From Monodelphis domestica (lineage: Eukaryota; Chordata; Mammalia; Didelphimorphia; Didelphidae), in contig NC_077232.1 in NCBI RefSeq assembly GCF_027887165.1, forward strand, positions 81,389,399 to 81,453,398: 64,000 nucleotides of DNA, in the 5' to 3' direction. Positions 32,930 to 43,698 of the stretch are shown here, in pieces; position 1 is the first letter of the stretch, and each line of letters starts with the position of its first letter. The notes under the pieces are model-generated. The model made no database searches. It was not told the DNA's origin and saw only the letters and a list, made by a program, of their open reading frames with translations. The translations under genes were made by a program, and so were the position numbers.

Positions 32930-33136
32930 CTTTTTTTTTTAACCCCTTACCTTCCATCTTGGAATCACTACTGTGTATTGGTTCCAAGGCAGAAGAGAGG
33001 TAAGGGCTAGGCAATGTGGGGGTCAAGTGACTTGTCCAGGGTCACACAGCTGGGAAGTGTCTGAGGCAGATTTGAACCCAGGACATCCAGTCTCTGGGCC
33101 TGACTCTCCATCCACTGAGTCACCCAGCTGTCCCCT
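32930..33136 (-). mobile_element. tRNA-type SINE, antisense, near full length
   Basis: T-run, reversed tail 'aaccccttaccttccatctt', core complement 'cagggtcacacagctgggaa', 'tttgaacccaggacatccag', and head complement 'tgagtcacccagctgtcccc'. It lies just beyond the probable 3' end of MFSD10. Confidence 0.9.
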
Positions 33137-33260
33137 ATAGTAAAGATTTAATGTAAAAATGCAAAAATAATTTTCCAGTTCTACCAGTATCCATTCCCAG
33201 CTTAGATATGATTATTTGAAATAAATATTTCATATTTAAAAAGTCAATTTGCAAAATAAT

Positions 33261-33266
33261 TTTAAT
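33261..33266 (-). terminator. MFSD10: Polyadenylation signal candidate (MFSD10)
   Basis: ATTAAA on the minus strand, about 640 bases past the MFSD10 stop. A TATAAA variant closer in (33396-33401) is the alternative. Neither is confirmed; the true 3' end is not determinable here. Confidence 0.3.
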
Positions 33267-33469
33267 CTGTCATACATATTTTGTCAGAATTCCACCAGGA
33301 CTCTCAGGAACAGGATGCTCCTCGTATAAAACTGTTAGGCATACATTAGAGCCATCTTAGTAGCCTGGGCTGCTACTATTGGTCAGCTCAACTTTTTTAT
33401 AGAAAAAGGCAAAATCAGACCCTCCCCATTTTTGGTCGTCACCAGCCGTAGCATGCAGGCCACAAAGGA

Positions 33470-34065
33470 AGCTGGGATCGCTGGCCTGTCCTGGGGGTCA
33501 GTGAACCCCCCGCAGACTCTTCCCCGGGGGCCGCCGATACGGCCGTCACGGTCACAGACCGGCGTGGAAAAGGGCAAAGGCACCAGAACCTCGAGAATGG
33601 CGAGGCCTCGAGAACGCACAATTCTCCGTCAGAGACCCGGCAGCGTGTCGTGTTGTGAATGATTGCTCGGCTCTCTCAACCCCAAGATTGCTTCTTAAGT
33701 CCCAGATGTTTTGTCACGAAGGTTCCATTTCATCCGGTTCAAGCCCACCCCATGGACAGGCCACATTACTGAAGAAGGCAACCCAGTCGTGGTGAGGAGT
33801 GGCGTGGCCGGGTGCTGATGCCCGGAGCCCAAGTCCCTCCTTCGGGCGCCCCAGGACTGAGAGTCTGACAAAGGGCCCCGCGTCCCCGGCAGCCTCCGAG
33901 AGGATGCATCACTTGGCTCTGGTTTGCGGCTTCAGACGGCCGAGGAGAAGGACAGGGAGAAGAAACAGCGCCGAGCAGAGGGTGAAGCACGCCTGGGCGC
34001 CGGCCAGCCAGTACACTGCAAAGGGAAAAAAAGGCTTAATCCCTCGAGGAGGCGGGAGTCGAGGA
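33470..34065. promoter_or_regulatory. CpG-dense segment over the MFSD10 terminal exon and 3'UTR
   Basis: CpG dinucleotides are frequent, for example twelve in 33541-33660 by hand count, against near absence in most of the window. It covers the last coding exon and the proximal 3'UTR. It may be an orphan CpG island, an intragenic enhancer/promoter, or simply GC-rich coding sequence with flanks. Confidence 0.5.
33909..34015 (-). CDS. MFSD10: MFSD10 terminal exon
   Basis: On the minus strand, acceptor CCCTTTGCAG. After completing Val it encodes YWLAGAQACFTLCSALFLL, then PVLLLGRLKPQTRAK and TGA (complement at 33909-33911). It aligns with human VYWLAGAQACFTTWSGLFLLPFFLLQKL..., giving most of the last helix and a short cytosolic tail. 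The tail after the helix is diverged and a few residues shorter than human. The local base composition is GC-rich. Confidence 0.94.
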
Positions 34066-34439
34066 TTTCCTCAGTAAAGCCCTCACAGCACCCGGCTCAA
34101 GGCTTTCCCCACTGTGCCTCTGCATCACTGGGTCTCACTGTTCTGGTCGGGTGCTGCGTTCACCCACCCAGCTCAGTGAAACTTCCCTTAATAAGATTGT
34201 CTTGGCCAAAGCCTCTGTTTAAATGAAAGTTTGCTGCCAGTTGTTCCAGAACAGAGGATAAATATGCTCCTACTGAAGAAAAAGGTCTCTGAGTTCCCTC
34301 TGCAGGGTTCTGGGAATGACTCAAAGACAAATGGAAAGAAACTGATTTGGAGCAGGAAAGCCTGGGTTCGATTTGGCTCTGTTCCTTTTCTTTTTCCACA
34401 TTTATAAAATGAAGCCATTCATCTCAGTCCTCTCTGAAA

Positions 34440-35040
34440 GTCCCCAAAGAGCCGAGCCTTAAAAGACAGGCAGGATTGGAACAGAAGCAGTTGGTTAGGG
34501 AGGAAAAGCATTCCAGGTAGAAGAGTTGCTAAGAGCAAAGGAAAACAAGTGAGAGATGCATGGGGCTGGTTCAAGGAGAGCAAGAAAGGAAAGCCAGAAT
34601 ATGATTCTTGTAACCAAAGAATAATGTTCTCAATTGACTAAATAAATAATTTACAATAAAAAAATTTTTTAAAAAATGAAAGCTAGCTAGAACACGAAGA
34701 ATGTGAATGGGAAGTCATACGGAGAAGGGCCAGTTTCTGGTGGGCCAGCCCAAATAAGCTTCACCGAGGAGTCCTGGGCAAAGGGTCCTGGGCAAGAAAG
34801 CCAAGCTCGGGGCTCTACTTTAATCTGGAAGTATATTCCGGATGAAGAGAGCACAGCCAACACCAGAGGAGGCTTTCAAGAGATCAGGTAGGAGACCAAA
34901 GATAATGAGCCACTCTGGGCAGGAGCGTGCTGGGCCAAAGCTCTGTGGACGGCACTTTAGAATCCACAGGGCTTGGTGGTTAGAGGTGAAGGAGTCAAAG
35001 ATGAGCTCGGGAGGATAACTGGATGGTTACCTTGTTGGTC
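34440..35040 (-). mobile_element. LINE-2 fragment, antisense
   Basis: Shows 'ggttagggaggaaaagcatt', 'ccaggtagaagagttgctaa' and 'gagcaaaggaaaacaagtga', a reversed L2 3'UTR pattern. It is interrupted near 34610-34690 by A-rich sequence. Diverged. Confidence 0.5.
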
Positions 35041-35394
35041 GTTCCAGAACCTCAGCTCCATTTGTCAGGAACTCCTATCCACTTCCAAACTTCCTTAGTC
35101 CGGAGTGGCAGCCCTCCCTGGTCACCCACAGCTCTGCCCTTTGAGAAGTCGCCTTAGAAGAGCTTCCATCAGCAAAAAAAAATTTAATTTTCTAACTAGG
35201 CTCTTGGGGCAAAAAAGTATCCTGGGGCCATCTGAGCTCCATCCTCCGTTGTGGATAGCACTTACTACTACATAAACGGGCTCTTCTGAAGTCATGAGAT
35301 CATGAGCAACTTAGCTACAAAGTGCTCTGTTTCAATACCGAGGGAGATACAAAGTAGGCGAGGCTTGTATCCTGTATGATAGTGTGGAGGAAAC

Positions 35395-35540
35395 AGGATT
35401 TACAATCAGGTTGCCTGGGAGCCCAGAGACCTGAATTCTAGTTCTGGTTCTTTCATTGCTCTGACCATCAGCAAATAAATCTGCCCCTCTAAAATGAGAG
35501 TGTGGGTTTAAATGAGCTCTGAGGCCCACGCTCGAGCTCC
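35395..35540 (+). mobile_element. MIR fragment
   Basis: Shows 'gacctgaattctagttctgg', 'ttctttcattgctctgacca' and 'ctaaaatgagagtgtgggtt', MIR-like and diverged. Confidence 0.5.
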
Positions 35541-35819
35541 AAAACTCTGGTAGATCAGAGGAATATGAGACACAAAGCGAGTGATCAGAAAAGAAATCGT
35601 GGTTAGCTTGGCATGACACTTCACAAACTCATCCTCGTTCACTTCTGGCTAAGGGCCGCATTCTTTTCCTCTGAAAAGTGAAGAAAGGATTCCAGAAGCT
35701 GCATCAGACTGTATAGGGGGAGAAAGGAGCCCCGTCGTGGAGCAGCCGGGAGACAGCTCCTGACTGCATAAAATACTCCAGCCTTGGAATCAGAATAAAG
35801 AATCGTTTAAAATAAATAA

Positions 35820-36810
35820 CTGAAAGTGGTCTCGAAAAATAACCTAAATCCATTCCATTTCAATCCAAGCATTCCGATCCAGAAAGTATTAAGTACCTGT
35901 CTGACAAAGCACTGTGCTGGAGAAATAAAAACAAACAAAAAACGATGTACAATAAGCCTAGAAAAGTAAAATAGGACCAGATTGTGGAGGGCCTTCGATA
36001 CCTTGCTGGAGGAGTTTGTACTTTAACTCGGAGGCATTAGAAGATTTTTCTAGCCGAGAAATGACACGGTTCGCTTTTGTAATTTAGGGACATTTGTGGT
36101 GACTACCTGGAAAATGGCATGGAGAAGGGACAGCTGGAAGCAGAGTCCATGTAAGAGTCTGTTGCCATGGTCTAACCATAGTAATAAGAGCCTGAACTAG
36201 GGTGGAGAGAAGCAGACAGGCGTGATCTTTGTTGTAGAGTAAGAACTGGCCACTGATGGGATGGGGAGAAATGTGGTGCAGTGAAGGAGAGAGAAGAGTC
36301 GAGGACGATGCCGCTGAGATGGCAGACTCGGGACACTGGAAAAGGGAAAGAAGAGCTGGTGTAGGGGAAAGACCCTGAGGTCAACATGGGCTAGCAGGAG
36401 CCTGAGATGCCTCAGGGGCCATCTATTCAGAGAGGGTCAGCAGACAGCAATGGCATGGAATTGGAGCTCAAGGCAGACATCAAGCTGGATTTATAGATCC
36501 TAACGGAGATCTAACTGAACCCATAAGAGCTAAGTAAAAGGTATGAAGAGGGTAATTGTCACAACTGATATAAACAAGACACTAGTTTTTCCCCAAAAGA
36601 TCCTTGGTTTCCTTGGAGAGACTAGTTTCAGCTGTATGGATTTGAGCTGCAGGCCACAAGTGGGAGAAGAGGAAATAGCAATGAAGGTGGCCCAGGCGGA
36701 GGTTTGGTAAGGTGAGGAGCAGAAGGACAAGGAATCTGAGGCAAGGGGCAGCTTATGAATGATCAAAATGTGAAGGGAAAAAATGAGGCCAAAGTGTGGT
36801 AATAGACTGG
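35820..36810 (-). mobile_element. LINE-2, antisense
   Basis: Reversed L2 in order: 'attaagtacctgtctgacaa', 'gaccagattgtggagggcct', 'gagtttgtactttaactcgg', 'tctgttgccatggtctaacc' and 'gcctgaactagggtggagag'. About 1 kb, moderately preserved. Confidence 0.7.
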
Positions 36811-36924
36811 TTCAGCAGGAAGCGATGGAAGGACAGGAAATCAGAGTGAAGATAAAAATAAGTTCAGAATAAGTGAGGTGTAGGAGGAGAATGAAGGAAC
36901 TGGCAGTGCTGATCAGAGGACTTT

Positions 36925-37035
36925 GACATCTTTCAACCCAAAGAATCAAAGCAACTTCCCCAAATTTACACAATGAGTTAGTGGCAAAGCCAGGCATAGA
37001 AACTCCATTTCCTACCTCCCTGGCCACATGTGTGA
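36925..37035 (-). mobile_element. MIR fragment, antisense
   Basis: Shows 'caacttccccaaatttacac', 'aatgagttagtggcaaagcc' and 'aggcatagaaactccatttc', a reversed MIR pattern. Confidence 0.5.
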
Positions 37036-37215
37036 GGAAAACAGATCTAATACCACGTACTGAGTGTAAAAGGTCATAGAGAAACCACAGCTGACAGTCG
37101 GAGTCCTTTGGAAGTGAAATGTCTTTGTGTGTGGTTCTTTGCCACTTCTTCACCATTAGGATGCATAAGTAGTCATCATTAACTAAGACCTGGAGTTTGG
37201 CATTTGTAAGAACTA

Positions 37216-38631
37216 AAGGGGAGATAAAGAATCCTAAAGAATCAACGAAAAAGCTAGTGGAAATAATCAACAACTTTAGCAAAGTTGCGGGATACAAAAT
37301 AAACCCACATAAGTCATCAGCATTTCTGTATACTTCCAATTCATCCCAGCAGCAAGAATTAGAAAGAGAAATTCCATTTAAAATCACCCTAGACAATACA
37401 AAATACTTAGGAATCTATCTGCCAAGACAAACACAGGAACTATATGAACCCAACTACAAATCACTCTCCACACAATTAAAACTTGATCTAAATAATTGAA
37501 AAAACATTCATTGCTCAATGGTAGGACGAGCTAACATAAAAAATGACCATCCTATCCAAACTAATTTACTTATTTGGTGCCATATCCATCAAACTACCAA
37601 AAACTTTTTTACAGAATTAGAAAAAACTATAACAAAGTTTATTTGGAAGAACAAAATATCAAGAATATCCAGGGAAATCATGAAAAAAAAAAGTGAAGGA
37701 AGGGGGCCTAGCAGTACCAGATCTTAAACTGTACTATAAAGCCATGGTCATCAAAGCCATATGGTACTGGCTAAGAGACAGAAGGGAGGATCAGTGGAAT
37801 AGACTTAGGGTAAGTGACCTCAGTAAGACAGCCTATGATAAACCCAAATATCCTAGCTTTGGGGACAAAAATTCTCTATTTGACAAAAACTGCTGGGAAA
37901 ATTGGAAGGCAGTGTGGGAGAGATTAGGTTTACAACAACATCTCACACCTTACACCAAAATAAACTCAGAATGGGTGAATGACCTGAACATAAAGAAAGA
38001 AACAATAAGTAAACTAGGTGAACACAGAATAGTATACTTGTCAGATCTTTGGGAAAGGAAAGATTTTAAGACCAAATAAGAGTTAGAAAAAATTACAAAA
38101 TGCAAAATAAATAATTTTGATTACATTAAATTAAAAAGGTTTTGTACAAACAAAACCAATGCAATCAAAATTATAAGGGAAGCAACAAATTGGAAAAAAA
38201 ATCTTTATAACAAAAACCTCTGACAAAGGTCTAATCACTCAAATTTATGAGGAGCTAAATCAATTGTACAAAAAATCCAGCCATTCCCTAATTGATAAAT
38301 GGGCAAGAGACATGAATAGGCAATTTTCAGATAAAGAAATCAAAACTATTAATAAGCACATGAAAAAGTGTTCTAAATCTCTTATAATCAGAGAAATGCA
38401 AATCAAAACAACTCTAAGGTATCACCTCACACCTAGCAGATTGGCTAACATGACAGCAAAGGAGAGTAATGAATGCTGGCGGGGATGTGGCAAAATTGGG
38501 ACATTAATGCATTGCTGGTGGAGTTGTGAATTGATCCAACCATTCTGGAGGGCAATTTGGAACTATGTCCAAAAGGCACTAAAAGCCTGTCTACACTTTG
38601 ATCCAGCCATAGCACTGCTGGGTGTGTACCC
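37216..38631 (+). pseudogene. L1 ORF2 3' part, 5'-truncated (left of LTR)
   Basis: It encodes, with frameshifts, the C-terminal part of L1 ORF2: blocks [54 protein letters not shown] and IWYWLRDRREDQWNRL. Further along are MNRQFSDKEIKTINKHMKKC and CWWSCELIQPFWRAIW. The 5' end is truncated, and 'aagaacta' at 37208-37215 is repeated after the poly(A) at 40170-40177, a probable target duplication. The copy is dead (several shifts and stops). Confidence 0.92.
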
Positions 38632-39534
38632 TGTAAACCTTAAAATTTCTTAGACTTATAAATGTTGAAAATTTCACCATTGGGAAATTTCATACTTGAA
38701 AAATTCCCTATTGATAATGTGAACCCCATTGGCATGGGAGGTTCCTCCTCCTCCCTTCTTAAGATTACTTTAGGACAGAAACCTTTTGCTGAACAATGGA
38801 AAGGGCTTTGACCTATGCTTAAGCATAGAACAGGAATTTCTTTGAGTCATGATTGATTTTAGAATTGATACAATAGAGATACTTGGAATGACAGAACCAG
38901 GTCTTGGAAAATACAATTTCCACCCCACTCAGTCCTAACAGGATTTAGGAAGGGCTGCAGCATAGATCAAAATTTAATTATTTGAGAATATGACCTTCAA
39001 CAGACATGTGCAAAGCCACAGACCTCTGGGCGGTCCTGGGTTAAGCTAGAGCCACCATTGGCACAGGGAAGACATGGACAGTGATTGGTAGATGTGAGAA
39101 CTGAGGGGAGGGAACTTGGATAGTTTGCTTAAAGAGAGAGGGGTCTGAGGACTGAAGAGGGTTGGTTGGAGAGTTTTTTGGCTCTGAGAGGTTGTGCTGC
39201 TCTGAAGGAAACTGGAGGTGGAGGCCCCTGAGACTGTTTCTCCATTTTGGTCACGTGAGTAATAGGGACTGATCTCCTTTCTTTGCCTCAGCTATCTAAG
39301 GGCTTGGGCCTTTTGGCCCAGGCTAAACAGAAGGGGTATTTAAGCCCTATTCTCTTCTCTCCCCTTTCTCTCTCCCTCTCTCTATCTCTAATTCCTTTCT
39401 TCCTCCTGTTTGTAATTAAACTCTATAAAAGGTTGACGGCTGACTTGAGTTTTCATTTAGGAATTACATAGCTGAATTCCTTAGCGACCTTAAATTAATA
39501 TATATCAGTCTTTTAAAGTGATTTCCTTGTCACA
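38632..39534 (+). mobile_element. Solo LTR (class I / gammaretrovirus-like) inside an L1
   Basis: 903 bases starting TGTAAACC and ending TTGTCACA. They are bounded by identical 4-bp repeats ACCC (38628-38631 and 39535-39538). Removing the block and one ACCC restores the normal L1 sequence 'tgtaccccaaagagataata'. TG..CA ends with a 4-bp duplication fit gammaretrovirus-like integration. A C/T-rich stretch and ATTAAA (39415-39420) near the right end suggest plus orientation. No internal viral genes are present. I cannot name the family. Confidence 0.85.
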
Positions 39535-40169
39535 ACCCCAAAGAGATAATAAGGAAAAAGACTTATACAAGAATATTCACAGCCATGCTATTTGTGGTGG
39601 CAAAAAACTGGAAAATGAGGGGATGCCTTTCAATTGAGGAATGGCTGAACAAATTGTGGTATCTGATAGTGATGAAATACTATTGTGCTCAAAGGAATAA
39701 ATTGGAGGAATTCCATGTGAACTGGAACGACCTCCAGGAATTGATGCAGAGTGAAAGGAGCAGAACCAGGAGAACATTGAACATAGAGACTGATACACTG
39801 TGGTAAAATCAAATGTAATGGACTTCTCTACTAGTAGCAATGCAATGATCCAGAACTATTTGGAGAGACATATGAGAAAGAACATTATCCACATCCAGAG
39901 AAAGAACTGTGGGAAAAGAAACACAGAAGAAAAACAACTACTTGATCACACTGGTTGATGGGGATAACTGGGAAAGTAGACTCTAAACAATCAACCTAGT
40001 GCAAATATTAATAATATGGAAATGGGTCTTGATCAATGACATGTTAAACCCAGTGGAATTGTGTGTCAGATATGGGAAGATGTTGGAGGGAGGAGAGGGA
40101 AAGAACATGAGTCTTGTAACCATGGAAAAATATTCTAAATCATCTAATTAAATAAAATTAAAAAAAAAA
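39535..40169 (+). mobile_element. L1 3' end (right of LTR)
   Basis: Continues the same L1: 'aagagataataaggaaaaag', 'caattgaggaatggctgaac', 'gaaaggagcagaaccaggag', then 'tcttgtaaccatggaaaaat', 'taattaaataaaatt' and a poly(A). These are typical of marsupial L1 3' ends. No intact reading frame. Confidence 0.92.
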
Positions 40170-40941
40170 AAGAACTAGAGAGGAGAACAGGAATACCAAA
40201 TCCCCACCCCATACCTAGCATGCCGATGCCTGGTGGCAAAGAAAACATGCCCAATTAAATCAGATGGGATCTGAGAAAAGCCTCTTTTGAAAGGCACCAC
40301 TCCCACTCCCCACCCCACCACCAGCCCACAGGGAACAACAGTCCCACAATGCCTTACAGCCATCTTTCTGGACAAATAGAAGTGATGAAATCTCAATTAT
40401 CTAATGAGATCTACACATCTTATTTCACCTTGATATTATTTTCCAAAACCTTCCCTGCATACCTCATCCCTTGCCAAGGACCCATCATTTCTATATTTTA
40501 AGCAGTGATGCAGAAATCTCAGATTGTTCTCAATACTCCATGGCCAAGCTTCTAAGGACAACCTTCCTCACACTTGGCTAAGCTAGTCCTCAGACCGCAG
40601 ACCCCCAGCCCACCCCCAAGCCCTTCCAGCCCAGGAGGACCTGCCTGAGCCTGTGTTTCACAAAAAGAGTCTTTAGGAACCCAGAGTTCCCTCCCTGTCA
40701 CAAAGAACTTCACTTGAGGAGGACTCTAAGAATTGTTGACAGCCCCAGACACCTTTTTACCAGAAGCATCAGTGACAGGAAGGATTAATCTGAGATTGTC
40801 ATTGCTACCAGCTGGTCAATGAATAAAAGGAGGCAAGAAAGCCTGAGAGGTTAAGAGCCATCATAACAGAACATCGCTTGTATGGTACTTAGTCTGTATT
40901 TGAACATCCCTACTCTAGCCGCTCCCCCACATCAAACTTAC

Positions 40942-41031
40942 CTGTAGCTGAGACAATGGGTCCCACAGCCCTGGCCAGAGCTCCCAGGCTCCTCAGCGTG
41001 CCCATTATTGTGCCCTTCTGACCCGCTGAGC
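40942..41031 (-). CDS. MFSD10: MFSD10 exon (helix 11 region)
   Basis: A 90-bp phase 1/1 exon, acceptor CTTACACAG and donor GTAAGTTT (minus strand). It completes Gly, then encodes SAGQKGTIMGTLRSLGALAR and AVGPIVSAT. It matches human SPGQKGTVMGTLRSLGALARAAGPLVAAS closely. The Gln-Lys-Gly-Thr and LRSLGALAR blocks are the most conserved part of the C-terminal half. Confidence 0.96.
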
Positions 41032-41244
41032 CTGTGTAAGGAGACAGCAATTTCAACATGGTTTACTACCAGAAAATGTTCCTATTAATATTTCGGTGCA
41101 TAATAAGAGTTTTCTAAATTTGACCTCCTTGTGGCATATGCCTAGTGGTTGGATCTCTGGAGGTGCACAATGTAGTCACTTGCAGGAAAGATGGCTTGTG
41201 CAAAAGTATGGACACTGGAGATGGAAAATACACTACAGCCAACA

Positions 41245-41340
41245 AGGAGGTTCAGAGGAACGGAGGGAGAGAGGGAAGGAAGCAAGGAAGGAATGAGGGG
41301 CAAAAGGAAAGAAGAAAAGGAGGGAAGGGGGGATACATTA
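41245..41340 (+). repeat. Purine-rich GGAA/GGGA low-complexity tract
   Basis: Nearly 95 bases of almost only A and G ('gaggaacggagggagagagg', 'aaggaaagaagaaaaggagg'). The overlapping charged open frames are products of the repeat. Confidence 0.85.
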
Positions 41341-41759
41341 CAGAAATTTGCTCTAGGTATCTCCAATTTTGTCCAACTGGGATAGCATGTCTGTGGGCTT
41401 TGTCTATTATGAGGACATCAAATGGAACCAAAGACCACTCACTGCCAGTGATGTTTCTGATAATGGTGACCCTTCCCCGTGTCAATGTCAGTTTCCCTAC
41501 CTGTATCCTTGATCCCCTCCCCTCCCATCTTCTCCAGCAGATTTCCCCTTCTAGGATCCCCTCTCTCTAATTTTTGGTCTCTTCCTATAAACTGGCTCTT
41601 CCCATACTGCTTTCAAACATGTCCAAGTTTCTTCTGTTCTTAAAATTAAGAAACCAAAACAATAGCCTCTACCATCACCTCAAGCCCTCATCCCTTTCTC
41701 AGCCAAACTGGGGAGGGGAGGAGAAATGAGAGCCTTGCAATCTGCCTTCTAACCTTATC

Positions 41760-42830
41760 ACTTAGCTGAAACTACTCTCTAAAATTCCCAGTGACCTCTT
41801 GTTTTAGAAATCAAAGTCTTGGGGTTTTTCCCTCCACTTTCTTCCTTCCTAGCCTTTCTGCCCCACTTGACCACCTTTTCATACTCTCTACTCCCTGGGA
41901 CTTCATGACACAACTTTCTCCCAGTTCTACTTCTCTGACTGTTCCTTCCAGTCTCCTTTGCTGGCACATCGTTCCTATCACACCCCCTAACTGTGGGGGT
42001 TACCCAAGAGTCTGTGCTAAGAATACTTCTGTTTTTACAGTTCTCTGGGACTGAATCAGTTCCTGTGCTCTCTCTAGGTAGATGACTCCCAGATGTAGGC
42101 AGCATATTCAGCTCTAAATGCCCCCCAAGCTTCAGCCCTGCCTCACTAGCTGCCTCCTGTACATTTTAAATGGAATTTTCTCAAATTCAACACAACCAAA
42201 ACAAAACTCATTCTCGTTCACCCACTTATAAACGTTCCTATTTCGGACAAAGATGCCACTGTTCTATGGGTCTCCCAATGGGTAACCTCCAAGTTCTCTT
42301 CAGCTCCTCACTTTTCCATGCATCCAATCAGTTGCTGACTCTTACCATTTCTGCCTTTGACATCTCTCCTAAGTGTTCGCTTCACCACTCTCACTTCCAC
42401 CACCCTGCTCCAAGCCCTCATCACCTCTCACCTGGAATTCCAGCTGCCTTCCAACTAGCCTCCCAGCCTCCAGTCTCTCCACTCCCAAGACAAAGTGTTT
42501 CCTTTCGAGAGTGGAGTGTAATGATCATATTAGTAAAATTCAATGGCTCCCTGTGACTTCTAAGGTCAAACAAATCCTTCTGGCTTTTATTGCCTTCACG
42601 GGCCCCAACTATCTCTCCCACCTCATTATACATCACTTCCATCTCACACTTTCCAGGCAAATTGGCCCTCTCTCTCTTCCTCGCCCATGGCTTGTGTTCT
42701 CTGCCTCCCTCTCCCTCCTGTGCCTCGCTGGCATCCTCCTCCCTAGTCCAGTGGTACCCACTCCCTCCTCACTCACATCTGCACTACAGAATCCCCTTCC
42801 TTCAAAATGAAGCTCAGGCACCAAGTATGG
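41760..42830 (+). mobile_element. LINE-2 with reverse-transcriptase end and 3'UTR
   Basis: The left part carries decayed RT coding: 'gggacttcatgacacaactt', 'agtctcctttgctggcacat' and 'tgtgggggttacccaagagt' fit the L2 region encoding LGFHDTALSWF...SVSFAG...MGVPQGSV. The right part is 3'UTR: 'cctcatcacctctcacctgg', 'ttttattgccttcacgggcc', 'actccctcctcactcacatc' and 'atgaagctcaggcaccaagt'. It sits in sense on the plus strand, antisense to MFSD10. Confidence 0.75.
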
Positions 42831-43379
42831 CACAAACCCGTGATGACTTGCAGAGGCTAGAGCTCCCGCCCCAACCACTCTGTGCACAGGAAGTGGATAG
42901 ATGGACACACAGGCACACCGATAGATCCACAAACCTCTGCACACGGACGCTTTCTTGGGAATGTACAGACAGAGACACAGCTCTATCCCCGTAGGTATTT
43001 ATTGAGCTATATATGTGGATTTATATATGTGGTTGTTTAATCTTTGTGGGTTTCTGCATTCATAAATAATTATAATAATGAATAAATGACTATTATCACA
43101 TAACAATAAAAGTAATTCACATGTAACAACACATAATTATTGATTATTTTAATTATTTATTTATGATATTATTCATTCATAAATGTTTACTGACTGCCAG
43201 CTACACTCTTTAACCAGGAACACAAAGTATGACAAAACCTTGACTGGTCAGTTATGGCGAAACCAAAGGCCACTGAACCGGCAAGTATTCTCATGCCTGG
43301 TCCCAGACAAAAGGCTATTTTTAGAAGATATTATCCCAGAGTCTCCATTTCAAGTGGAAAACATTTATGTGGATTTGAC

Positions 43380-43540
43380 AAGGGAATGAAGGCTCGAGAA
43401 AAGTATATGTTAAAAGGCCAGATGAAGGGTCCAGGCCAATACAAAGGGCTGCCAGAAGTCAGTAGAGGCTGAGGTTAATCATGGAAGGCTTCAGGGAAAA
43501 GGTGAGATTGGAATTGGGCCTGGAAGGATGGGGGAGAGTC
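43380..43540 (-). mobile_element. LINE-2 fragment, antisense
   Basis: Shows 'catggaaggcttcagggaaa' and 'aggtgagattggaattgggc' followed by 'ctggaaggatggg', a reversed L2 3'UTR. Confidence 0.5.
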
Positions 43541-43650
43541 AGAGAGGGAAGGCTTCTCAGGAAGTCCCTTCTCTCCTGATGATGCCTTGTCAGGGCCCCC
43601 TTGTCCTCTCTCACACACCCCCACAAACCCCAAGAAAAAAGGCTTCTTAC

Positions 43651-43698
43651 CATAACTAGAGACCACGGCTGACAAGCAAGGCACCACGATGGCAGCAG
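43651..43698 (-). CDS. MFSD10: MFSD10 small exon (helix 10 region)
   Basis: A 48-bp phase 1/1 exon on the minus strand, acceptor CTTCTTTTGCAG and donor GTAAGAAG. It encodes (A)AAIVVPCLSAVVSSY and a split Gly, matching human AAAVVVPCLSSVVAGYG. The small size is plausible because both neighbours are phase compatible and the peptide is contiguous with them in human. Confidence 0.95.

Larger units (their letters stand above)
34016..40941 (-). other. MFSD10 last intron, 6.9 kb, repeat-filled
   Basis: Contains L2 (34440-35040 and 35820-36810), MIR pieces, and a 5'-truncated L1 (37216-40169) interrupted by a solo LTR. 40180-40940 has nothing I can name. In human this intron is short. Confidence 0.7.
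41032..43650 (-). other. MFSD10 intron with purine tract and L2
   Basis: 2.6 kb. It has a purine-rich (GGAA/GAGG) tract at about 41245-41340 and an L2 at 41760-42830. AT-rich low-complexity sequence at 43000-43170 is followed by reversed L2 remnants at 43165-43540. Confidence 0.65.

Noticed and set aside
33383..33662. Open frames in the CpG-rich MFSD10 3'UTR as a separate gene
   Set aside because: Several frames on both strands are open together, as expected of GC-rich sequence; no known peptide.
37197..38653. Series of open frames as a host gene
   Set aside because: They are L1 ORF2 fragments separated by frameshifts.
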